Shown here in pieces: positions 51,536-61,197 of a DNA stretch of 64,000 nt (position 1 is its first letter; each line of letters starts with the position of its first letter). Source of the DNA: Prauserella endophytica (GTDB lineage Bacteria; Actinomycetota; Actinomycetes; Mycobacteriales; Pseudonocardiaceae); NCBI RefSeq assembly GCF_005146945.1, contig NZ_SWMS01000012.1, forward strand, positions 1 to 64,000, read 5' to 3'. A program made the translations under genes and the position numbers. The notes under the pieces are model-generated. The model saw only the letters and a list, made by a program, of their open reading frames with translations, did not search any database and was not told the origin of the DNA.

Positions 51536-52036
51536 TCAGTTCTCGTCGAGGCCGGACAGCTCGTCGATCACGTAGGGCACGAGTGCGGACAGGGTCGCCA
51601 TGCCGTCGCGCACGGCCGCGCGGGAACCGGCGAGGTTCACCACGAGGGTGCTGCCCGAGACCCCGACCAGGCCACGGGAGATCCCGGCGTCGATGGCGCC
51701 GGCGGCGAGCCCCGAGGAGCGCAGCGCCTCCCCGATGCCCGGGATGGGCCGGTCGAGCACACCGGCGGTCGCGTCGGGGGTGACGTCGCGCGGGGACACA
51801 CCTGTCGCGCCGACCGTGATCACGAGGTCGACGCCTCCGATCACCGCGGTGTTGAGCGCGTTGCGGATCTCCACGGGGTCCGCACGCACGACGACGGTGC
51901 CGTCGACGATGAACCCGGCCTCCTCGAGCAACTCGGTGACCAGTGGCCCGGCGGTCTCCTCGTTCTCACCCTGGGCAGCGCGGTCGTCCACGATCACCAC
52001 GAGAGCGCGGCCGAGCCGCTGTGCACTGCGTTCCAT
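51536..52036 (-). CDS. mog: MogA/MoaB-family molybdopterin-binding protein
   Basis: This 166-residue protein has LVVIVDDRAAQGENEETAGP, DLVITVGATGVSPRDVTPDA (the TGGTG-like loop is VGATG) and SRGLVGVSGSTLVVNLAGSR. The family adenylylates molybdopterin in cofactor synthesis. ATG 52036 was chosen. It is divergent from the epimerase gene. Confidence 0.88.
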   Translation of the reverse strand: MERSAQRLGRALVVIVDDRAAQGENEETAGPLVTELLEEAGFIVDGTVVVRADPVEIRNALNTAVIGGVDLVITVGATGVSPRDVTPDATAGVLDRPIPGIGEALRSSGLAAGAIDAGISRGLVGVSGSTLVVNLAGSRAAVRDGMATLSALVPYVIDELSGLDEN

Positions 52037-52186
52037 GTGCACCACCGTAGTAGAGCGCGAACCCCACGCGCTGACGCACTCGCCCACGATCCCAACGCTC
52101 AGGAAGGTGGACCGACATGTGACCGAAGGCTTACGTCCTCGCCACGGATGCTGCGACCCCGCCGGGGCGCACCTAGCGTCGCCTGC

Positions 52187-53437
52187 GTGCGTGTTCTCGT
52201 CACCGGCGGAGCCGGCTTCATCGGCTCCCACGTAGCCGACCTGCTGTCCGAATCGGGCGCCGAGCCCGTGGTCCTCGACCGGCTGCTGCCCACCGCGCAC
52301 GGCGGCGAGGAGCCGCCGGACTACACCGGCGCTCACCGGTTCGTGCGCGGCGACGTCGCGGACGGCGCACTGCTCGACGATCTGCTGGACGGTGTCGACG
52401 CGGTGTGCCACCAGGCGGCGGTGGTGGGGCACGGGGTCGACCCCTCGGACACGCCGTCCTATGCCCTGCACAACGACTACGGCACGGCGGTGCTGCTCGC
52501 CGCGATGTACCGGGCCGGACTGCGCAAGCTCGTGCTCGCGTCGTCGATGGTCGTCTACGGGGAGGGCAGGTACGCGTGCGCCGAGCACGGCGTGGTCGTG
52601 CCACCCGGACGCAGGCGGTCCGATGTGGACTCGGGACGGTTCGAGCCCCGGTGCCCGGTTTGTGGTGACGAGCTGGCGTCGTTGCTCGTGCCGGAAGGCG
52701 CACCGCTCGCACCGCGCAGCACCTATGCGGCCACCAAGCTCGCCCAGGAGCTGTTCGCGGCGGCGTGGGCGAGACAGACGGGCGCGACGGTGTGGGCGCT
52801 GCGCTACCACAACGTGTACGGCCCGAGGATGCCCCAGAACACGCCGTACGCGGGCGTGGCGTCACTGTTCCGCTCGGCGCTGCGGCGCGGGGAGGCCCCG
52901 ACGGTGCTGGAGGACGGGCGGCAGCGCCGCGACTTCGTGCACGTCCGTGACGTGGCACGCGCCAACGTGCTCGCGCTGCGCGCGGACGGTGTACCCGGCG
53001 AGCTGACGGCCGTCAACGTCTGCTCGGGCGAGCCGCACACCGTCGGCGAGCTCGCGGCCGAGCTGGCGGCGGCGTGCGGAGGGCCCGCTCCGAGGACGGT
53101 CGGCGGAGCGCGGCCCGCCGATGTGCGGCACGTCGTCGCGGACCCAGCGCGGGCACGGGCGCTGCTGGGCTTCACGGCGCGAACCTCATTCGCCGAGGGG
53201 ATCGCCGAGTTCGCCACCGCGGCGCTGCGCGAGCCGGTCAGGACCTGGCCAGGCACCACGGCGAGGCCGGTGTCGGGGGCCCAGCCAGGCGTCACCACGC
53301 AGCCAGGCACCACGGCGAGGCCGGTGTCGGGGGCCCAGCCAGGCGTCACCACGCAGCCAGGCACCACGGCGAGGCCAACGTCGGGAACCCAGCCAGGCGT
53401 CACGGCGAGGCCAGTGTCACGGCGCAGCCAGCGGTAG
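52187..53437 (+). CDS. NAD-dependent sugar-nucleotide epimerase/dehydratase
   Basis: This 416-residue extended SDR protein has the NAD motif [16 protein letters not shown], the catalytic Tyr/Lys ([11 protein letters not shown]), and an unusual internal insertion with a Cys pair CPVCGDE near residue 160. GTG 52187 is preceded at seven bases by TAGCGT, so the message is probably leaderless. The last ~60 residues are an 18-residue repeat ([18 protein letters not shown]) in three copies, absent from ordinary epimerases. The end overlaps the convergent sensor kinase gene by 21 bp. The substrate is unknown. Confidence 0.82.
   Translation: MRVLVTGGAGFIGSHVADLLSESGAEPVVLDRLLPTAHGGEEPPDYTGAHRFVRGDVADGALLDDLLDGVDAVCHQAAVVGHGVDPSDTPSYALHNDYGTAVLLAAMYRAGLRKLVLASSMVVYGEGRYACAEHGVVVPPGRRRSDVDSGRFEPRCPVCGDELASLLVPEGAPLAPRSTYAATKLAQELFAAAWARQTGATVWALRYHNVYGPRMPQNTPYAGVASLFRSALRRGEAPTVLEDGRQRRDFVHVRDVARANVLALRADGVPGELTAVNVCSGEPHTVGELAAELAAACGGPAPRTVGGARPADVRHVVADPARARALLGFTARTSFAEGIAEFATAALREPVRTWPGTTARPVSGAQPGVTTQPGTTARPVSGAQPGVTTQPGTTARPTSGTQPGVTARPVSRRSQR
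53249..53410 (+). repeat. Three 54-bp tandem coding repeats
   Basis: Units start at 53249, 53303 and 53357. The first two are identical over the full 54 bp as far as I can read; the third diverges in its second half. Each encodes 18 residues at the C-terminus of the epimerase. The length keeps frame, so copy number may vary without frameshift. Confidence 0.85.
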
Positions 53438-54466
53438 GCGCACCTCGAAGCGGCAGCCGCCGTCGCGGTTGTGCACGCCGATCCGCCCGCGGTGCGCCTC
53501 GACGAGGCCCTTCACGATGGCCAGGCCGAGGCCGCCGCCCGCCGTGGGCCCCGCGGGCTCGGGCGTGCGCGCCCGCGTGCCGCGGAAGGCGACGTCGAAC
53601 ACGCGGGCGAGCTCCTCCTCGGGGATGCCGCCGCACGCGTCGTCGACGGCGAGCAGTGCCTCCTGCCCGTCGACGCCTACGCGCACGGCCACCGTGCCGT
53701 CGGGCGGGGTGTGCCGGATCGCGTTGGCGACGAGGTTGCGCACGATCCGAGCCAGCTCGGGGTCGCTGCCGATCACCACCGGCCACGTCTGCGCGCTCGC
53801 GAGCACCCGCACGCGCTTGCGATCGGCCACGGGGGTCTGCGCGGCGAGCGCGTCGCTCACCACCTCGCGCAGGGGGACGGCGGTGAGCTCCAGCCGCAGC
53901 GCGCCCGCCGTGATCCTGGACAGCTCGAACAGGTCGTCGACCATCGCCGAGAGGCGAGCCGTCTCGCTGTTGATGCGCTGGGCGTACCCGGCGACCTCGC
54001 CCGGCTCGGCCACGACGCCGTCGGCGAGCGCCTCCGCCATGGCCCTGATCCCGGCTAGCGGGCTGCGCAGGTCGTGACTGATCCACGCCACCAGCTCCCG
54101 CCGCGACGCCTCGGCCGTGCGTTCCCGCTCGCGGGCCTCCCGCTCCCACACGCTGCGCCGCGCGATCACCCGGCCCAGCACGATGGCCGCCGGCACGGTC
54201 ACCACCGCCACCAGCACGCACACGAGCAGCATCGTGGTCAGCGCGGTGCTGAACATGAACCCGCTGACCCCGAGCACGCCGGTCAGCGTCGCCGCGAGGG
54301 GAACGAGCACGAGCACGGTCATCGTGCTCGCCAGCGACCCCCGCCGGAGCCAGTAGAGCACCAGCCCGCCCAGCGCGGCGACCGGCAGGGCGAACAACAG
54401 CGCCACCGGCAGGATGTGCCAGGCGTGCAGGAGCATGTCGGCGAAGGATTCGCCGGACTCGATCAT
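53417..54466 (-). CDS. Two-component sensor histidine kinase
   Basis: This 349-residue kinase has two N-terminal membrane helices ([39 protein letters not shown]) with little between them for sensing, HisKA with phospho-acceptor [20 protein letters not shown], and HATPase N and G boxes ([36 protein letters not shown]). It overlaps its response regulator gene by four bases. The stimulus is unknown. Confidence 0.9.
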   Translation of the reverse strand: MIESGESFADMLLHAWHILPVALLFALPVAALGGLVLYWLRRGSLASTMTVLVLVPLAATLTGVLGVSGFMFSTALTTMLLVCVLVAVVTVPAAIVLGRVIARRSVWEREARERERTAEASRRELVAWISHDLRSPLAGIRAMAEALADGVVAEPGEVAGYAQRINSETARLSAMVDDLFELSRITAGALRLELTAVPLREVVSDALAAQTPVADRKRVRVLASAQTWPVVIGSDPELARIVRNLVANAIRHTPPDGTVAVRVGVDGQEALLAVDDACGGIPEEELARVFDVAFRGTRARTPEPAGPTAGGGLGLAIVKGLVEAHRGRIGVHNRDGGCRFEVRLPLAAP

Positions 54467-55167
54467 GATGCTCGCTCCGCCTGGTACCGGTAGCCGACGC
54501 CCCAGACCGTCACCACGCGGCTCGGGTTCGCCGGGTCACGCTCGATCTTCTCCCGCAGCCGCCGCACGTGGACGGTCACCGTGGACTGGTCCCCGAAGTC
54601 CCAGCCCCACACCTTCTCCAGCAGGTCGGTGCGAGAGAACGCCTCGCCGGGGTGGTGCAGGAAGAACGCCAGGAGGTCGAACTCGCGGGCCGTCAGCGAC
54701 AGCTCCAGGCCGTCGAGCGTCGCCTGCCGCGCCGCGGGCACCAGCCGCAGGTCCCCGTCGACGAGATCCGGCGCGGGCGAGCTCGGCGCCGTCATCCGCG
54801 CTCTGCGCAGCACCGACGCAACCCGCAACGCCAGCTCCCTGGGGCTGAACGGCTTGGTGACGTAGTCGTCGGCGCCGAGCTGGAGACCGGCGATCCGGTT
54901 CTCCTCCTCGCCGAGGGCGGTGAGCATCACCACCGGCACCTCGCTGCTCTCCCGCAGGCGCCTGCACACCTCCAGCCCGCTGATCCCTGGCATCATCACG
55001 TCGAGCACGACCAGATCCGGCCGATGCCAGGCGAACAGCTCCAGCGCCCGCTCGCCGTCACCGGCCAGCTCCACGCGGAACCCCGCGATCTCCAGATAGC
55101 GGCGCACGACGTCGCGGACGTTCTCGTCGTCGTCGACCACGAGCACCAGCCCGTCCTGCTCACCCAT
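54463..55167 (-). CDS. OmpR-family response regulator
   Basis: This 234-residue regulator has a receiver domain ([20 protein letters not shown], phospho-Asp in [15 protein letters not shown], Lys in [11 protein letters not shown]) and a winged-helix domain ([40 protein letters not shown]). Start ATG 55167 (GTG 55170 is adjacent). It pairs with the downstream kinase and sits 6 bp after the membrane glycosyltransferase-like gene. Confidence 0.92.
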   Translation of the reverse strand: MGEQDGLVLVVDDDENVRDVVRRYLEIAGFRVELAGDGERALELFAWHRPDLVVLDVMMPGISGLEVCRRLRESSEVPVVMLTALGEEENRIAGLQLGADDYVTKPFSPRELALRVASVLRRARMTAPSSPAPDLVDGDLRLVPAARQATLDGLELSLTAREFDLLAFFLHHPGEAFSRTDLLEKVWGWDFGDQSTVTVHVRRLREKIERDPANPSRVVTVWGVGYRYQAERAS

Positions 55168-55173
55168 CACGCC

Positions 55174-56523
55174 TCACCAGACCGTCAGCACCAGGTGGTT
55201 CACCGCGAGCGCCAGCGCGGCCTGTCCGGCGAGCCACCACCGGCGCGTCTCCTGCGGCAGCAGCGCCGTCGCAGGCAGCAACCATACGGCGAACGGTAAC
55301 CAGATCCGCTCCACCTCGGCCTTGGAAAGACCCGACAGGTCCGCGGCGGTCACCGCGAGCAGCGCCGCCCCGGTCAGTACCACCACAGGCCCCCAGCCCC
55401 GGAGCCTCCGCACGCCCGCGACCACTGCCGGGCCGGTCGCTAGCACCAGACACGCGATGTTGGCCCACACCCAGTACTCGTACGGCCTGCGCGAGGCAAT
55501 GCCCTGGTAGTAGCGCTCCACCACGAGGTGGTAGCCGTCGAGCCACCAGAACCCGGCGACCGCGAACACCGCCGCGACGCCCGCCGCACCTGCCGCCACG
55601 GCCAGTAGGGCCTTGCCGCTGCGCCCGCACAGCACCACTGCGAGCGCGACCAGGCCGAGCAGCAGCAGTCCGTAGGACAGGAAGATGCCGAAACCCAGGA
55701 GCATCCCCGCGCCGAGCGCCGCCCAGGGCGCGGAGGTCCGGCGCTCGCGGAACCAGCGCGTTGCCAGCGCCAGCAGCGCGATGCCGGTGGCGGTGACCCC
55801 GGCGAAGAGGCCGTCGGCGGACACGCCGAGCCAGACGGCGCCGGGGAAGAGCACCACGAACGGCAGCGATGCCCGCGCGGCTTCCGGCCTGCCGAGCGCG
55901 GCGATGGTGACCGGCACCGCCACCGCCACCAGCGCGCCGACGAGCACGCAAACGATCGCTGCCCACACCGGGCCGGAGAGACCGAGCCGGTCGAGCCACA
56001 CGAACACCAGCGTCGCGCCGGGCGGGTGGCCCGCCACGTGCGTCGTCCAGTTGTCCGGCTGCCCGGCCAGTATCCGGTCGGAGAACCCGGCGAGCATCGC
56101 CGGGATGTCGGTGATCCCGGCAACCTCGTGGAGGTACTCGTGCGGTGTCGCGAGCCGCCGGGCGAAGCCCCGCGTCCACCCGTCCACCAGCGCGAGCGCG
56201 ACGATCCAGGCGAGCGAGGCCACATAACCGAGCGGGAGGAGGCGTCGCCAGGGCAGCCGACCGGCCAGCGCGGGGCCCCACGCGAGCACGCACACCGCGA
56301 CCAGAACGGCGAGCACCGTGCCCTTGCCGTAGTGGGGCAGCCAGCTCCCGTAGAGCGGCGCGGCCTCCGCCCAGATGACCACGCCGGAGCCGGGCCGGTT
56401 GAGGTACGCGCCGACGGCCACCGCGGCGCCCACGAGCAGTGCGGCGAGCCCGGCGGCGAGCAGATCACCTCGGATGCCGAGGGTCCTGCGGGCAGGCGAG
56501 CTCACCGTGGGGGACTCGACCAC
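55174..56523 (-). CDS. Polytopic membrane protein, possible glycosyltransferase
   Basis: This ~449-residue protein has about ten membrane segments (LLAAGLAALLVGAAVAVGAY, LLPLGYVASLAWIVALALVD, LLLLGLVALAVVLC) and a loop HVAGHPPGATLVFVWLDRLG reminiscent of GT-C type glycosyltransferases. GTG 56523 is preceded by TATCGT six bases upstream, suggesting a leaderless message. It is divergent from a GT2 glycosyltransferase and next to two-component genes, so it probably acts in envelope glycosylation. The specificity is unknown. Confidence 0.7.
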   Translation of the reverse strand: MVESPTVSSPARRTLGIRGDLLAAGLAALLVGAAVAVGAYLNRPGSGVVIWAEAAPLYGSWLPHYGKGTVLAVLVAVCVLAWGPALAGRLPWRRLLPLGYVASLAWIVALALVDGWTRGFARRLATPHEYLHEVAGITDIPAMLAGFSDRILAGQPDNWTTHVAGHPPGATLVFVWLDRLGLSGPVWAAIVCVLVGALVAVAVPVTIAALGRPEAARASLPFVVLFPGAVWLGVSADGLFAGVTATGIALLALATRWFRERRTSAPWAALGAGMLLGFGIFLSYGLLLLGLVALAVVLCGRSGKALLAVAAGAAGVAAVFAVAGFWWLDGYHLVVERYYQGIASRRPYEYWVWANIACLVLATGPAVVAGVRRLRGWGPVVVLTGAALLAVTAADLSGLSKAEVERIWLPFAVWLLPATALLPQETRRWWLAGQAALALAVNHLVLTVW

Positions 56524-56665
56524 AGCCGCACGATAGACCCAGGCCCGGCCCTCGGCACCGCATCGAAGGTGATCGTCAGAACTCGGTAAGAACTTCATTG
56601 ACGTCAGGATTTCGTAAGCACCACAGCGGTTCCCTACTGTCCAAGGTGGACCTACCGTGGCCGGC

Positions 56666-57328
56666 GTGAGGTCTGACACCGTCGACGTCGTACTCCCGTG
56701 CCTGAACGAGGCACCCGCCTTGCCCGGCGTGCTCGCCGGCCTTCCGCCCGGCTACCACGCGATCGTGGTCGACAACGGCTCCACCGACCGCTCAGCCGAG
56801 GTCGCCGCCGGCCTCGGCGCAACGGTGGTCGCCGAGCCGCGCCCCGGCTACGGCGCCGCCGTCCACACCGGCCTGCTGGCGGCGAGGACGGACATCGTGT
56901 GCTTCCTCGACGCGGACGGCTCGCTCGACGGGCGCCTGCTGCCGCAGCTCGTGGAGCCGGTCCTCGCCGACGAGGCGGAACTCGCGGCCGGCCGGCGCAG
57001 GCCCGAGTCCCCTGGCGTGTGGCCGTGGCACGCCCGCGCGGGCAACGTGCTGCTGGCCGCGGCGCTGCGCGCCAAGGGCCTCGGCGTGCACGACATCGCC
57101 CCGATGCGGGTGGCGCGCCGGCGCGCGCTGCTGGCGCTCCGTGTCGAGGACCGCGGCTTCGGTTACCCGCTGGAACTGCTGGTCAGGGCCGCCCGCGCGG
57201 GCTGGCGGGTCCGGGAGTTCGACGTGCCGTACGGCCCGAGGACCGGTGGCACGGTGTCCAAGGTCTCGGGTTCGCTGCGGGGCACCCTGCGAGCGGCGCG
57301 GGACATGGCGAAGGTGTGGCGAACATGA
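56666..57328 (+). CDS. Family 2 glycosyltransferase
   Basis: This 220-residue GT-A enzyme has VDVVLPCLNEAPALPGVLAG, AIVVDNGSTDRSAEVAAGLG, DIVCFLDADGSLDGRLLPQL and VREFDVPYGPRTGGTVSKVS. It is of the kind that uses UDP- or GDP-sugars with a polyprenyl phosphate acceptor. GTG 56666 has TACCGT seven bases upstream (leaderless); GTG 56657 is the alternative. It is the first gene of a three-gene run with ATGA overlaps. Confidence 0.88.
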   Translation: MRSDTVDVVLPCLNEAPALPGVLAGLPPGYHAIVVDNGSTDRSAEVAAGLGATVVAEPRPGYGAAVHTGLLAARTDIVCFLDADGSLDGRLLPQLVEPVLADEAELAAGRRRPESPGVWPWHARAGNVLLAAALRAKGLGVHDIAPMRVARRRALLALRVEDRGFGYPLELLVRAARAGWRVREFDVPYGPRTGGTVSKVSGSLRGTLRAARDMAKVWRT

Positions 57329-57993
57329 ACGTGGACTGCGCCGTGCTCGTGGTCGCGAAGGCGCCCGTTCCGGGGCTGGCGAAAACGCGGCTGTGCCCGC
57401 CCGCGACCCCGGCGCAGGCCGCCGAGCTCGCCGCCGCGGCACTGCTCGACACGCTCGACGCCGTGCTGGCAACGCCGGGCACCGTCCCGGTCGTCGCGCT
57501 GACCGGCGACCTGCCAGCCGCCGCGCGGAGCACCGAGTTGCGGGTGGCGTTGCGGCGCTGCACGGTGATCCCCCAGCGCGGCGAGGACTTCGCGGAGCGC
57601 CTCGTGCACGCGCACACCGACACAGCCGTCGCGACGGACCGCCTCCCCGTGCTGCAGATCGGGATGGACACCCCGCAGGTGACGCCAGGGCTGCTGCGCT
57701 CGACCGCGGACCTTCTGCGCCGCGACGAGGCCGTGCTGGGTCCCGCCGAGGACGGCGGCTGGTGGGCGCTGGCGCTGCGCGATCCCGAACGGGCGCGGGC
57801 GCTCGGAGCCGTGCCGATGTCGCGTCCGGACACCGGCGCGCTCACGCGGAGGGCACTCGAGTCCGCCGGGCTGCGCACGGGAACCGCCACCCGCCTGTCC
57901 GATGTGGACAGGATGTCCGACGCCGGCCTGGTGGCCGGGATGGCCCCGGACGGGCGATTCGCGGCGGCGCTGCGCACCGTCCACTCGCGATGA
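57325..57993 (+). CDS. DUF2064/TIGR04282-type glycosyltransferase-like protein
   Basis: This 222-residue nucleotidyl-transfer fold protein has LVVAKAPVPGLAKTRLCPPA, QIGMDTPQVTPGLLRSTADL and VLGPAEDGGWWALALRDPER. This family (DUF2064) is seen with GT2 enzymes in arsenosugar and other envelope pathways. It overlaps the GT2 stop (ATGA), and the methyltransferase start overlaps its own stop. Confidence 0.83.
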   Translation: MNVDCAVLVVAKAPVPGLAKTRLCPPATPAQAAELAAAALLDTLDAVLATPGTVPVVALTGDLPAAARSTELRVALRRCTVIPQRGEDFAERLVHAHTDTAVATDRLPVLQIGMDTPQVTPGLLRSTADLLRRDEAVLGPAEDGGWWALALRDPERARALGAVPMSRPDTGALTRRALESAGLRTGTATRLSDVDRMSDAGLVAGMAPDGRFAAALRTVHSR

Positions 57994-58607
57994 GCGGCGA
58001 GTTCGACCGCGGCCTGCTCGGCGGCAGCTGCTGGCTGGAGCTGGCGAGCGGCGAACGGATCGCGCTGCCCGTCGAACGCTGGCGGCGCCCTCCGGAGACC
58101 GGGGACGGCCTGCTGCTCTCGCGCTGCGCGGGTCCCACCCTCGACGTGGGATGCGGCCCCGGCAGGCTCGCCGCCGCGCTCGGTGCGCGGGGCGTCGCCA
58201 CGCTGGGAATAGACAGCTCGCCGGTCGCTGTGCGGCTCGCCCTGCGCAGGGGAGCGATCGCGCTGCGCAGGGACGTGTTCGCCAGGGTGCCCGGCGAAGG
58301 CCGGTGGCGGCACGTGCTGCTGGCCGACGGCAACATCGGCATCGGCGGCGACCCGGTGCGCCTGCTGCGGCGAGTCGCCCGGCTGCTGGGCCCGGGCGGC
58401 AGCGCGGTCGTCGAGGTGGAGCCACCCGGTCACGGCCTGCGCAGGGAACGAGTTCGTGTGGGCGGCCCCGCCGAGGCGGGCGGCTGGTTCGGCTGGGCCT
58501 GGCTGGGGATGGACGCCATCGGCACGTCCGCGGCGGAGGCTGGCCTGCGGCTGCGCTGGAGCGGGAAACACGAGCGCCGCTGGTTCGCCGAGCTGACGGC
58601 CCCCTGA
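57990..58607 (+). CDS. Class I SAM-dependent methyltransferase
   Basis: This 205-residue methyltransferase has motif I TLDVGCGPGRLAAALGARGV and LGIDSSPVAVRLALRRG, followed by WRHVLLADGNIGIGGDPVRL and GSAVVEVEPPGHGLRRER. It is the last gene of the GT2-DUF2064-methyltransferase run. The substrate is unknown, probably a glycolipid or small molecule made by the run. Confidence 0.85.
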   Translation: MSGEFDRGLLGGSCWLELASGERIALPVERWRRPPETGDGLLLSRCAGPTLDVGCGPGRLAAALGARGVATLGIDSSPVAVRLALRRGAIALRRDVFARVPGEGRWRHVLLADGNIGIGGDPVRLLRRVARLLGPGGSAVVEVEPPGHGLRRERVRVGGPAEAGGWFGWAWLGMDAIGTSAAEAGLRLRWSGKHERRWFAELTAP

Positions 58608-58615
58608 CGCAACCA

Positions 58616-58652
58616 CGCGCAACCGGGCAAGGGGGTCCCGGTTGCGCGTGGG
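58616..58652. terminator. Bidirectional terminator hairpin
   Basis: CACGCGCAACCGGG and CCCGGTTGCGCGTG form a perfect 14-bp stem with a nine-base loop. It lies 9 bp after the methyltransferase stop and 66 bp before the end of the convergent htrA-like gene. Confidence 0.85.
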
Positions 58653-58717
58653 CTATGGATTCCGGCGACCGAGGCCGGAGCTGGTCTCGGCCGCCACCGC
58701 GGCCGAGCGTCGGTGGT

Positions 58718-60043
58718 TCAGTTGCCTTCGACCGGCTGGCCGCCGAGGGTCACCTCGAGCGTCTTGTTGTTCTGGAGCGTGAGGGTGACCTGCTCCCCCG
58801 GTGCCCTGGTCCGGACGGCGGCGACGAGTGCGTTGGCGTCCTCGATCACTCGGTCGTCGAACTTGGTGACCACGTCGCCTGCCTTGAGGCCTGCCTTCTC
58901 GGCGGGGCTGCCGGGCATCACCTCGCCGATGGCCGCGCCGCCGTTGGGGGCGTCGCCGACGGTCGCGCCGATGTAGGTCTGGGTGGCGTGGCCGTTCTCG
59001 ATGATGTCGTCGGCCGTGCGCCGCGCCTGGTCGATCGGGATCGCGAAGCCGATGCCGACGTTGCCGCCCTCGCCGCCGGATGCGGACTGCGGGCTGTAGA
59101 TCACCGAGTTGATGCCCACGACCTGCCCGGACATGTTGGCCAGCGGGCCGCCAGAGTTGCCGGGGTTGATCGCGGCGTCGGTCTGGATCGCGTCCATCAC
59201 GGTCGCCTGGTCGCCCGAGCCACCGGCGGAGACGGGTCGGTGCAGCGAGCTGACGATGCCCGCCGTGACCGTTCCGGCGAGCTCGAACGGCGAGCCGATG
59301 GCCACCACCTGCTGACCGACCCGGAGGTCGCCGGAGCGGCCGAGCTCCACGACCGGCAGGTTGCTGACGCCCTCGGCGCGCACCACCGCGATGTCGGTTG
59401 TCGGGTCGCGCCCCACGATCGACGCCTCGGCGCGGTCGCCGTTCTGGAAGACCACCGTGACGGTGCCACCGTTCGCGGCGCCCTCGACCACATGGTTGTT
59501 GGTGAGGATGTAGCCGTCGTCGCTGATGATGAAACCGGAACCCTCGTTGGCGGCCCGCTGACCTTCCACCTGGAGCTGCACGACGCTCGGCATGAGTTTC
59601 TGCGCTGCCGCCTCGACGGTGCCCGCGGGGGCGTTGCCCGTCTGCTGGGCGGGTGGGGTCTGGTCGAGCGCGTTGACCGAGCTGCCGGCTGCCGGGCTGT
59701 TGTCCGCGGCGAGATACCCGCCCGCGACACCCGCGCCACCTCCGACCAGCAGCGCGAGCACCGCGACTCCGGCAACGAGTCTCGCCGTGCCCTTACGCTG
59801 CTGCCCCGGTCCGCTCGTGGGCTGGGTGTGCGCCGCGAACGTGGCCGCCGGGTAGGACGGGCCGGGCACAGTGTGCTGAGCGGCCGGGTACTGATGACCG
59901 GGCTGGGTGGGCTGCCCCTGGGGCACCTGGCCCTGCGCCGACCACGGGTTCGGCTCGTCCGGTCCCGGCCAACCACCGTGCTCCGGGCCTCCTGGTGCCG
60001 ATGCGCCGGACTTGTCCGCAGCTGTGGGGTCGTTCTCGGTCAT
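58718..60043 (-). CDS. HtrA/DegP-like membrane serine protease with PDZ domain
   Basis: This 441-residue protein has a Pro/Gln-rich cytoplasmic N-terminus, one membrane helix (LVAGVAVLALLVGGGAGVAG), a trypsin-like domain with catalytic His (YILTNNHVVEG), Asp (PTTDIAVVRAEG) and Ser (AINPGNSGGPLANM), and a C-terminal PDZ domain (AAIGEVMPGSPAEKAGLKAG). It degrades misfolded envelope proteins. ATG 60043 was chosen; longer frames are antisense to galT. Confidence 0.9.
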   Translation of the reverse strand: MTENDPTAADKSGASAPGGPEHGGWPGPDEPNPWSAQGQVPQGQPTQPGHQYPAAQHTVPGPSYPAATFAAHTQPTSGPGQQRKGTARLVAGVAVLALLVGGGAGVAGGYLAADNSPAAGSSVNALDQTPPAQQTGNAPAGTVEAAAQKLMPSVVQLQVEGQRAANEGSGFIISDDGYILTNNHVVEGAANGGTVTVVFQNGDRAEASIVGRDPTTDIAVVRAEGVSNLPVVELGRSGDLRVGQQVVAIGSPFELAGTVTAGIVSSLHRPVSAGGSGDQATVMDAIQTDAAINPGNSGGPLANMSGQVVGINSVIYSPQSASGGEGGNVGIGFAIPIDQARRTADDIIENGHATQTYIGATVGDAPNGGAAIGEVMPGSPAEKAGLKAGDVVTKFDDRVIEDANALVAAVRTRAPGEQVTLTLQNNKTLEVTLGGQPVEGN

Positions 60044-60111
60044 GCACCCATGATGGGCCAAGCTCCTGAGAGCTTGCTGAACTGAACCTGTGGGGAGCAC
60101 GTGGAAGCGGC

Positions 60112-61197
60112 TCAGCCCGCGGCGCGCAGCCGCTCCGCGATCTGCTCCGGGGTGGAGTCGTTCACCCACACGGCCATGCCCGACTCCGAGCCGGCGAGGT
60201 ACTTCAGCTTGTCCCTGGACCGCAGCACCGAGAACAGCTCGAGGTGCAGCCAGGAAAGCTCGCGGTCGCGGTGGCGGGGCGACTGGTACCAGCCCGCGAC
60301 GTAGGGCAGCGGTCGGTCGTAAAGGCCGTCGCACCGGCGCAGCACCTGTAGGTACACCCGCGCGAAGTCGTCGCGCTCGGCGGCGTCGAGCTCGGTGAGG
60401 TCGGCGACCTGGCGGTGTGGCACCACCTGCACCTGCACCGGCCAGCGCGCCGCGGGCGGCACGAAGGCGGTCCAGAACCGGCCCTCGGCGACGACGCGCG
60501 TGCCCGCCTTGTGCTCATTGGCGAGCACGTCGCCCATGACGTGCCTGCCGTGCTCGGCGCGGTAGGCGGCGGCGGTGGCGAGCATCCGCTCGGTCCTCGG
60601 GGTGACGAACGGGTAGGCGTAGATCTGGCCGTGCGGATGGTGCAGGGTGACGCCGATCTCCTCGCCCCTGTTCTCGAAGGGGAAGACCTGCTCAACACCG
60701 TCCAGTTCGGACAGTGCAGCCGTGCGGTCGGCCCACACGTCGACGACCGTGCGGACCCGCTCGGCGCTCAGCTCGCCGAACGACCGCTCGTGGTCGCTGG
60801 TGAAGCAGACGACCTCGCAGCGCCCCCGGCCGGGCGCGAGCTGGACCAGCCCTGCGCCGTCCACCGTGGTGGCCTCGCCCGACACGTTCTTGGCGAACGA
60901 AGGGAACCGGTTCTCGAAAACCACGACGTCGTAGTCGGCCTCGGGCACCTCGCTCGGCTTGCCGGGGCGCGTCGGGCACAGCGGGCACAGGTCGGCCGGC
61001 GGCTTGTAGGTACGGGTCTGCCTGTGGGCAGCCATCGCGACCCACTCGCCGGTCAGCGGGTCGCAGCGGATCTCCGACGCGGCCGAGACGGCGGGCAGGT
61101 CGCGGGTGTCCACGGCCTCGCGGGGCTGTGCGAGCTCGTGCTCGTCGAAGTAGATGATCTCGCGGCCGTCGGCGAGGTGACGAACGGTCTTGTTCAC
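60112..61197 (-). CDS. galT: Galactose-1-phosphate uridylyltransferase
   Basis: This 361-residue GalT has the zinc-type Cys pair CPLCPTRPG, FENRFPSFAKN, and the active site VTLHHPHGQIYAYPF with the nucleophilic His. Start GTG 61197 overlaps the regulator gene's stop by four bases. It transfers UMP between UDP-glucose and galactose-1-phosphate. galK is not in the window. Confidence 0.92.
   Translation of the reverse strand: MNKTVRHLADGREIIYFDEHELAQPREAVDTRDLPAVSAASEIRCDPLTGEWVAMAAHRQTRTYKPPADLCPLCPTRPGKPSEVPEADYDVVVFENRFPSFAKNVSGEATTVDGAGLVQLAPGRGRCEVVCFTSDHERSFGELSAERVRTVVDVWADRTAALSELDGVEQVFPFENRGEEIGVTLHHPHGQIYAYPFVTPRTERMLATAAAYRAEHGRHVMGDVLANEHKAGTRVVAEGRFWTAFVPPAARWPVQVQVVPHRQVADLTELDAAERDDFARVYLQVLRRCDGLYDRPLPYVAGWYQSPRHRDRELSWLHLELFSVLRSRDKLKYLAGSESGMAVWVNDSTPEQIAERLRAAG

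Noticed and set aside
53249-53410. CRISPR array
   Set aside because: The repeats are contiguous 54-bp units without spacers and stay in frame within a coding sequence.
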